64,000 bases of DNA, taken from Azohydromonas australica DSM 1124. Its GTDB lineage: Bacteria > Pseudomonadota > Gammaproteobacteria > Burkholderiales > Burkholderiaceae_C. The stretch lies in the NCBI RefSeq assembly GCF_000430725.1, contig NZ_AUMO01000017.1:62001-126000 (forward strand), given 5' to 3'. This document shows, in pieces, positions 56,982 through 64,000 of the stretch. Made by a program: the position numbers and the translations under genes. The notes below the pieces were generated by a model that was not told where the DNA came from, did not search any database, and saw only the letters and a list, made by a program, of their open reading frames with translations. The stretch's first letter is position 1, and every line of letters begins with the position of its first letter.

Positions 56982-57010
56982 AGTATAGCAGCTGAGCGAC
57001 TCAAGCCCAA
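56982..57010 (-). promoter_or_regulatory. likely promoter of rpmF-plsX-fab operon
   Basis: On the minus strand TTGGGC (57005-57010) and TATACT (56982-56987) are separated by 17 bases. The predicted start near 56975 gives a leader of about 220 bases before rpmF. It lies downstream of yceD, so rpmF has a promoter apart from yceD. Confidence 0.6.
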
Positions 57011-57035
57011 GAGCTGGTCTTTGCGGACGGTCAAA

Positions 57036-57608
57036 TCAAACGTCTTCGCCACCCTGCCCATCCGGGCGGCGGCGCAAGCGCGCCAGCGCGGCAAAGGGAT
57101 TCTCGCGCTCGGGCACCGGCTCCTCCTCCTCGGGCTGGGCAGGAACGTGCAGCGGCTGCGGACACTGCTCGTGACGCGGCACCAACGGCAGCGCAAGCAA
57201 CAGTTCGTCCTCCACCAGCGAACGCAGGTCGAAAGCGCGCTCCAGCACCAGCACGTCGTCCTCGCTTTCGGCATCCAGCCGTGCCGCCTCTTCCTCACTG
57301 CGCACGAAGCGCAGGCTGCGCTGCAGTGACAGCGGCAGCGTCACCGGCTGCAGGCAGCGCTGACACTCGCGCCAAACCTGGGTGCGAGCTTCCAGATGCA
57401 CCCATCGCTCGGGCTCCAGCGCCCCAGGCTTGCGCATTTCACCTGCGGCAGACCACTCCACCTCGCCTTCGGGCGGCGGCGCTTCGGCCGGCCAGCCATC
57501 GAGCAGCCGTTCGAAGTCGGCCAGCGGCCAGCCGCCCTGCAGCGCGGCGCCGTCGGCGGTGAAGTTTTCAAGGTCCAGGCGCAGGGGATCGTGGGAACGG
57601 GCTTTCAT
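57036..57608 (-). CDS. yceD: YceD/DUF177 family protein
   Basis: A 190-residue protein of the DUF177 family. The CQRCLQPVTLPL segment (about 110-121) and the acidic DDVLVLERAFDLRSLVEDELLL are conserved in YceD. It is often encoded with rpmF, and is needed for 23S rRNA accumulation in plants and some bacteria. The start is ATG 57608; an upstream frame extends over the maf promoter region. A space of 283 bases separates it from rpmF. Confidence 0.88.
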   Translation of the reverse strand: MKARSHDPLRLDLENFTADGAALQGGWPLADFERLLDGWPAEAPPPEGEVEWSAAGEMRKPGALEPERWVHLEARTQVWRECQRCLQPVTLPLSLQRSLRFVRSEEEAARLDAESEDDVLVLERAFDLRSLVEDELLLALPLVPRHEQCPQPLHVPAQPEEEEPVPERENPFAALARLRRRPDGQGGEDV

Positions 57609-57666
57609 CCCGGGCAGTTTACGAGGGCGCACAGAACCTTCCGGGCCGGGTGGGACAATCCGCCCG

Positions 57667-58254
57667 ATGAATCCGCCCCTGATCCTGGCTTCCACGTCAC
57701 GCTACCGGCGCGAGCTGCTGCAGCGCCTGCGACTGCCCTTCACGATCGAGTCCCCGCACACTGACGAAACCCCGCTGCCTGGCGAAGCCCCGGCCGCGCT
57801 GTCGCTGCGCCTGGCGCTGGCCAAGGCACAGGCCGTGGCCGCGCAGCATCCTGAGGCAGTGGTGATTGGCTCGGACCAGGTGGCCGACCTGCACGGCCAG
57901 CCCATCGGCAAGCCTGGCGACTTCGAGCGCGCCGTGCAGCAGCTGCGCCGCATGAGCGGTCAACAGGTGGTGTTCCAGACGGCCGTGGCAGTGGTGCGGC
58001 GCGACCGCAGCTTCGAACGCGCGCTGCTGGCCCCCGTGGCGGTGACATTCCGCACCCTGTCCGATGCGGAGATCGAGCGCTACCTGAGCCTGGACCAGCC
58101 TTTCGACTGCGCTGGCAGCGCCAAGAGCGAGAGCCTCGGGGTGGCACTGCTGGAACGCATAGACTCGGATGACCCCACTGCGCTGGTGGGCCTCCCCCTC
58201 ATGCGCACTTGCCGGTTGCTGCGCGAGGCCGGCATCGACCCGCTCTCCACCTGA
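57667..58254 (+). CDS. maf: Maf-like nucleotide pyrophosphatase YceF
   Basis: A 195-residue enzyme beginning MNPPLILASTSRYRRELLQR, the Maf signature, with the catalytic Asp in VIGSDQVADL and the ESLG loop. Maf-type enzymes of the YceF branch hydrolyse m7GTP and related modified nucleotides. It is divergent from yceD by 58 bases. The ATG 57667 is preceded by a short non-coding space. Confidence 0.92.
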   Translation: MNPPLILASTSRYRRELLQRLRLPFTIESPHTDETPLPGEAPAALSLRLALAKAQAVAAQHPEAVVIGSDQVADLHGQPIGKPGDFERAVQQLRRMSGQQVVFQTAVAVVRRDRSFERALLAPVAVTFRTLSDAEIERYLSLDQPFDCAGSAKSESLGVALLERIDSDDPTALVGLPLMRTCRLLREAGIDPLST

Positions 58255-58261
58255 CTCCCCT

Positions 58262-58290
58262 GGCCGCCAAGACGGCCCATTTTTGTTCTT
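58262..58290 (+). terminator. weak terminator after maf
   Basis: GGCCG and CGGCC form a short five-pair stem around CCAAGA, followed by CATTTTTG. The stem is short, so it may only partly stop transcription before the wzi-like gene. Confidence 0.35.
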
Positions 58291-58302
58291 TGATCTGCCC
58301 GC

Positions 58303-59610
58303 ATGCCTCTTCTAACTCGCTCTACCCTTCTGCACAGCGCCCTGGCGCTGCTGGCCGGCGCCGCCACGTTGCCCGCGCAAGCCGGCTTGTCGCTGGATCA
58401 GGCACTGGCGCGGCATCAGCAGCTCCTGGCTGCGGACGCCGGTGCACAGCCCGGCGTGACCGAGGCGCTGCCGCCCGTGCCGAACGGGATCCTGCTGGTC
58501 GGCGGCAACTCAATCGACAGGCTGCCGCAGCTGCTGGCATCTCCCCTGGGTTTGGGCGGTAGCGGCCTGCGTCTGGCACACACGCTTGCCGACGGCCGCG
58601 AGGGCTTGACCGTGCGCCTGGGACTGCTGGGCAGCGACGAAGCGGCACGCCACTGGACACTGGAAGGCACGGAGCTGGCCCTCCGGGCCGGACCAGGGGA
58701 AGCCTACGCCTCGGTGCAGCGGCGCCACTGGGGTCCCTCCTGGACAGGCAGCCTGATCCTGGACGCCGCCGCACCGGCCGTGGCGGCTGTGGGCTGGCGC
58801 AAAACGTCGACCACCGCCTTCGAAACGCCCTGGCTGGCCTGGCTGGGACCGTGGAACGCGGACTTCTTCATCGGCGGTCTGGCCGGCCACACCCAGCCCG
58901 CCCATCCTTATCTCGTCGGCATGCGGCTGCAGATCCAGCCCCTACCCTCGCTGCAGCTCGGCGCATCGCGCACGCTGCAGTGGGGCGGCCGCGGACGCGA
59001 TCAGAGCTTCAGCTCCTTCGCGCGCGGACTGCTGGGGCGAGACAACCAGGACGACAGCAACACCCAGCCCGGCAATCAGCTCGCCGGCTTCGATGCGCGC
59101 TGGCACACCTCGATCGCGCAGAGCCAGCAGCTGGCGATCTACGGGCAGCTCACGGGCGAAGACGAAGCCGACTACCTCCCAGGCAAAAACATGAAGCTGG
59201 CTGGCCTGGAATGGTCGCTGCAGAGTGCGGGCCACAGCCTGCGGCTGTTCGTGGAACGTGCCAACGTCGTCGCCGGCCTGCCAGGTGTGGCCTACCGGCA
59301 CCACATTTATCTTCAAGGCTATACGCAGGACGGGCGACCGCTGGGCCACCCTGCCGGCGGCGACACCAAGCTCACCAGCGTGGGAGCCGTGCTAGACATG
59401 GGCAATCTCAGCGGCGAGCTGGTGGCGTACGACGGCCGTGCCGAGCCCACGGCACAACGGCTAGTCGCCGGCTCCGTCAGCGGCGTCAACGCGGCCCTGG
59501 CTTGGCGTGCACGCAGCGACCAGACCGTGGGCCTGAACCTGTGGAGCGGGCGCGATGGCGGCGGCCGTGACAGCGCGGCGCAGCTGTGGTGGCAATACGC
59601 ATGGCGATGA
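58303..59610 (+). CDS. Wzi-like capsule assembly protein
   Basis: The 435-residue protein has a signal peptide (cleavage near residue 27) and an outer-membrane beta-barrel pattern. VQRRHWGPSWTGSLILD (about 141-157), then AFETPWLAWLGPWNADFFIG, are hallmarks of the Wzi family. Wzi is an outer-membrane lectin that anchors capsule polysaccharide. Its barrel ends in a C-terminal aromatic/basic residue (LWWQYAWR), as is usual. It lies between maf and the RsmI-like gene, and a Wza-like exporter is encoded 3.5 kb further, so a capsule locus begins here. Confidence 0.8.
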   Translation: MPLLTRSTLLHSALALLAGAATLPAQAGLSLDQALARHQQLLAADAGAQPGVTEALPPVPNGILLVGGNSIDRLPQLLASPLGLGGSGLRLAHTLADGREGLTVRLGLLGSDEAARHWTLEGTELALRAGPGEAYASVQRRHWGPSWTGSLILDAAAPAVAAVGWRKTSTTAFETPWLAWLGPWNADFFIGGLAGHTQPAHPYLVGMRLQIQPLPSLQLGASRTLQWGGRGRDQSFSSFARGLLGRDNQDDSNTQPGNQLAGFDARWHTSIAQSQQLAIYGQLTGEDEADYLPGKNMKLAGLEWSLQSAGHSLRLFVERANVVAGLPGVAYRHHIYLQGYTQDGRPLGHPAGGDTKLTSVGAVLDMGNLSGELVAYDGRAEPTAQRLVAGSVSGVNAALAWRARSDQTVGLNLWSGRDGGGRDSAAQLWWQYAWR

Positions 59611-60362
59611 AGGGCTGCCTATTGCTCGTGCCGTGCCCGCTGGATTTCGGCGGCACGGACACGGCCCCCGACATCCGGCAGACGCTCCCGCAAGGCGCGC
59701 TGGAAGCGGCAGCCGGACTGCAACACTGGGTGGTGGAAAACGCACGTACGGCGCGCGCCGTACTCAAGCGCGTAGGCGCCGTGGTGCCACTGGCCGTACC
59801 GCTGCAGCAGCTGCACATGGTGGAGCTGCCGCGTCCGCCCAAAGGCCGACAGGCGCAGCCGGCGCCGGACCTGCGCCCGCTGCTGCAACCGGCCCTGCAG
59901 GGTCACGACATCGGCCTGATGTCCGAAGCCGGCATGCCGGCCGTGGCGGATCCAGGCGCGGCACTGGTGGCCGCGGCACACGCACTGGACATCCCCGTAC
60001 GGCCACTGTCCGGACCCAGCGCGCTGCTGCTGGCGCTGGCGGCCAGCGGGCTCAACGGCCAGAGCTTCGCCTTCAACGGCTACCTGCCGGTGGACGCAGC
60101 CGAGCGCGCCACGCGCATTCGCGAGCTGGAAGCGCTGTCGCGCCGCGCCACGCAGGCGCAACTGCTGATCGAGACGCCCTACCGCAACGAGGCCATGCTC
60201 AGCGCGCTGGTGACGACGCTGCAGCCGTCCACGCGGCTGTCTGTGAGCTGCGGCCTGACGCTACAGGCCGAGTGGTCGCGCAGCGACACCGTGGCGCGCT
60301 GGCGCGCGCAGCCGCGCCCGCTGCCCAACGACGTACCGACGGTATTCGTGTTCCAGGCCTGA
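59607..60362 (+). CDS. RsmI-like tetrapyrrole methylase family protein
   Basis: A 251-residue protein of the tetrapyrrole/RsmI methylase fold: MKGCLLLVPCPLDFG at the N terminus, IGLMSEAGMPAVADPGAALV (about 97-116) and PVRPLSGPSALLLALAASGL (about 124-143). The substrate is unknown; RsmI itself methylates 16S rRNA C1402, but this is a shorter paralogue. The ATG at 59607 overlaps the wzi stop; ATG 59601 is also possible. A maf and methylase pair separated by wzi is unusual. Confidence 0.75.
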   Translation: MKGCLLLVPCPLDFGGTDTAPDIRQTLPQGALEAAAGLQHWVVENARTARAVLKRVGAVVPLAVPLQQLHMVELPRPPKGRQAQPAPDLRPLLQPALQGHDIGLMSEAGMPAVADPGAALVAAAHALDIPVRPLSGPSALLLALAASGLNGQSFAFNGYLPVDAAERATRIRELEALSRRATQAQLLIETPYRNEAMLSALVTTLQPSTRLSVSCGLTLQAEWSRSDTVARWRAQPRPLPNDVPTVFVFQA

Positions 60363-60386
60363 AGGCCACCGCCCCAAGCGGCGACT

Positions 60387-61856
<1,470 letters not shown>

Positions 61857-63049
61857 GTCGCGCAATTATCTCCGCTGCAGCACGGGCACGTTCGCGGGAA
61901 CGGCGCAAGACCATCCAGCGCGGAGCCCTGAAACGCACGATGCGCCAGTACAGCGTGACGTAGCTCACGCCGAACAGCACGATGCAGCCGCCCAGCATGA
62001 CGGTGTTGTCCCACCACAACATGGCCGGCACGACCGAGAGGCTGCACAGCAGCCACAGGTAAGGCGCGGTCATGGAATTGCGCCGGGTGAGTTCACGCGC
62101 GGTGCGCTCGCCAGCGGCCCAGCGCAGCAACCGGCGGTAGATCAGGCTATGCAGGTGCACACCGTCGGGCATGCCCACTGGCCGCCCCTGCAGCCACTTG
62201 CGCCGGTACATCGAGAACACGGTTTCGAACACAGGATAGATAACCAGCGTCAGCGGGAACATCGGCGACACCTCGGGATTGCGCGCCAACAACAGGATAG
62301 ACAGCTCAGATAAATAAAAGCCCAGGAAATAGGCGCCGCCATCGCCGAGAAACACCAGCCCGGCCGGGTAGTTCCAGACGAAGAACCCCAGCACCGCGCC
62401 CATGCCCACCAGTGCCATCATGGCCACGAGTTGATCGTTCACGGCAAAGCCGACGTAGGCCAGGCTGCCCAGCATCATCAGCACGCACATCGACGACAGG
62501 CCATTGAAACCGTCGATCAGGTTCACGGCGTTGGCAATGCCCGCCACCGCCAGCACCGTCAGCAGCAGCGCGCCGAGCCAGAACGACACCACCCAGTCCA
62601 GACCGGGGATGTCCGTGCGCCGGATCAATGCATCGAGCAGCCAGCCTGCCAGCGCGGCCGACACTGCAGTGAACAGTAGCCGCTCGCGCGGGCTCACACG
62701 CTTGGTGATGTCTTCCACGATGCCTGCCCCGAAGGCCGGCACGGCACACGCAAGCAGCAGCAATGCCGTGCTACCGACACGATGGTCCTGCCACCACAGC
62801 ACCAGCGCTCCCACCGTCACGGCGCACACGATGCCCAGGCCGCCCACGCGCGGTACGGAACGGGCATGGAATTTCTGCGGTCCGGACTCGTGGTCATTGA
62901 CCAGATGCCCATGGGAATGGGCCAGCCGGATCACCGCCATGGTCAAGAGAAAAGCTACGGCAAATGTGATCAACAGCATGCTCATGGTGATAATTATGCG
63001 TTCTTGCGGCGGTGCAGCAGTCAACAGACGTGCGTCCAAAAGGTCCCCC

Positions 63050-63067
63050 TTGACCTCCCGCTAGAAT
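63050..63067 (+). promoter_or_regulatory. possible promoter of the wza-like gene
   Basis: TAGAAT at 63062-63067 could be a -10 box ahead of the export gene at 63161. TTGACC at 63050-63055 is nearby but only six bases away, so it cannot be the matching -35. Confidence 0.25.
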
Positions 63068-63160
63068 CCGCGCCGCCTCCGGCGCTGCCACGGGCAGCAG
63101 AATTTCCTGCCTTTGCCTCCGGGGTGCTTACCTCCCCGCGCTGCTCCCGTCATCGGACCC

Positions 63161-64000
63161 ATGACACTTTTCCCTCGCCTGCTCTCTGCCACCTTTTCTC
63201 ATCGTCTGCGTCGTGCTGTGGGTGCGGCTCTGCTGGGATGGACCGCGGCGGCATCGTCGTGGGCGCAAAACGTGCCTGACGTCGGCAGCGCTGCAAACGC
63301 AGGCCCCATCAGGCTGCGCCAGCCGATCGCGGGCACGGACCAGCGCGACCCGCGCGGCACGACTGCCAACACCACCGACACGCTGCAAGACCCGATGCTG
63401 TTGCAGCGTCTGCAACGCGATGCTACGCCGGCTTACCAGCCGGGTGAATTCGAGTTGTTCGTGCAGCGTCTTGTTGCGACGCCGCAACGCAATAACGGCG
63501 AGCGCACGAGCCCCAACGGCCGCTCGCTGGAGGATGAAACCCATCTTGGGATAGCCGAGACGCCTGTCATTCGCCGCTTCGGCGCAGAGCTGATGACGCG
63601 CGTCGACGATCCCGGCAGCGTGGATTACAGCCCCCAGGTGCCGCCGGATTACCTGATCAAGAGCGGTGACGAGATCGTCGTCACGCTCTGGGGCTCGGTG
63701 GATGCGGATGTGCGCGTCGTGGTGGACCGCAGCGGGCGCATTAGCATCCCGCGCGTGGGACCGGTCCTGGTGGCGGGGGTGCGCTATGCCGAGCTGCCCG
63801 ATGTGCTGCGCCGCCGTGTGGGGCAGGTGTTCCGCAATTTCGAGCTAAGCGTGTCGCTGGGCCAGCTGCGTGGCGTGCGCGTGTACGTCACGGGCTTCGT
63901 GGGGCGGCCCGGTGCCTACAGCGTCAGCAGCCTTTCCAGCATCCTGAGCTCGCTGCTGCGCGCTGGCGGGCCTTCGGCCGCGGGCAGCTTCCGCGATATC
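63161..64000 (+). CDS. polysaccharide export outer-membrane protein (Wza-like), 5' part
   Basis: An open frame of 280 codons that runs off the window. A signal sequence (about residues 1-36, GWTAAASSWA) is followed by a linker and the export motif VPPDYLIKSGDEIVVTLWGS (about 154-173), then VDRSGRISIPRVGPVLVAGV, typical of the polysaccharide export domain and SLBB start. No lipobox cysteine is visible. It should form the outer-membrane channel for capsule or exopolysaccharide. Divergent from the WecA-like gene. Confidence 0.88.
   Translation, partial: MTLFPRLLSATFSHRLRRAVGAALLGWTAAASSWAQNVPDVGSAANAGPIRLRQPIAGTDQRDPRGTTANTTDTLQDPMLLQRLQRDATPAYQPGEFELFVQRLVATPQRNNGERTSPNGRSLEDETHLGIAETPVIRRFGAELMTRVDDPGSVDYSPQVPPDYLIKSGDEIVVTLWGSVDADVRVVVDRSGRISIPRVGPVLVAGVRYAELPDVLRRRVGQVFRNFELSVSLGQLRGVRVYVTGFVGRPGAYSVSSLSSILSSLLRAGGPSAAGSFRDI

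Overview
The window is a contiguous, very GC-rich, gene-dense stretch of bacterial chromosome. Gene content and order point to a betaproteobacterium of the order Burkholderiales, most likely Comamonadaceae or a close relative. The main evidence is the long run yceD-rpmF-plsX-fabH-fabD-fabG-acpP-fabF-ygfX-like-rpoE-rseA-rseB-degP-lepA-lepB-rnc-era-recO-pdxJ-acpS-nagZ on the minus strand, and the rluC/rne divergence. No tRNA, rRNA, CRISPR array or insertion sequence was recognised. Genus is not assignable by eye.

Layout. 1-3.1 kb: a run of small accessory plus-strand genes (DUF1697, a methyltransferase-like protein, two GNAT acetyltransferases, a DUF2867-like protein). 3.1-7.6 kb, minus strand: an NCS1-type permease fused to a hybrid histidine kinase, with its LuxR-type response regulator. 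Divergent from it at 7.7-13.1 kb is a urease cluster (ureA, a small membrane protein, ureB, ureC, a LysE exporter, ureE, ureF, ureG); ureD is not present. 13.2-18.0 kb: a Kbp/YgaU-like protein, bacterioferritin-associated ferredoxin with a Fur-like box, bacterioferritin, a MoxYX-like two-component pair and a proline iminopeptidase. 18.2-21.5 kb: pqqABCDE, with a strong hairpin between pqqA and pqqB. 21.8-27.6 kb: a TPR lipoprotein-like or periplasmic protein, a QseBC/PmrAB-type system, sppA, a Rieske protein, gph and rluC. 27.6-31.4 kb: RNase E with a long structured leader. 31.5-38.2 kb: a small type VI secretion island (PAAR, a membrane protein with ketosynthase-like motifs, VgrG, TssF). 38.3-57.6 kb: the housekeeping superoperon for lipid synthesis, envelope stress, translation and RNA processing. 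57.7-64 kb: maf, a Wzi-like capsule protein, an RsmI-like methylase, RhlE, a WecA/MraY-like transferase and the start of a Wza-type exporter; this is the edge of a polysaccharide locus.

Functional themes. The urease genes and the transporter-kinase share one 87-bp divergent promoter region holding a GC-rich near-palindrome, so the kinase may sense a nitrogen compound and control urease. The PQQ operon and the MoxYX-like pair suggest PQQ-dependent dehydrogenases elsewhere in the genome. The fab/rpoE/degP run joins membrane lipid synthesis with envelope stress control. The most novel-looking items are the NCS1 permease-kinase fusion with its cysteine-rich insert, the ketosynthase-like protein in the T6SS island, and a probable 65-nt RNA or attenuator ahead of lepA.
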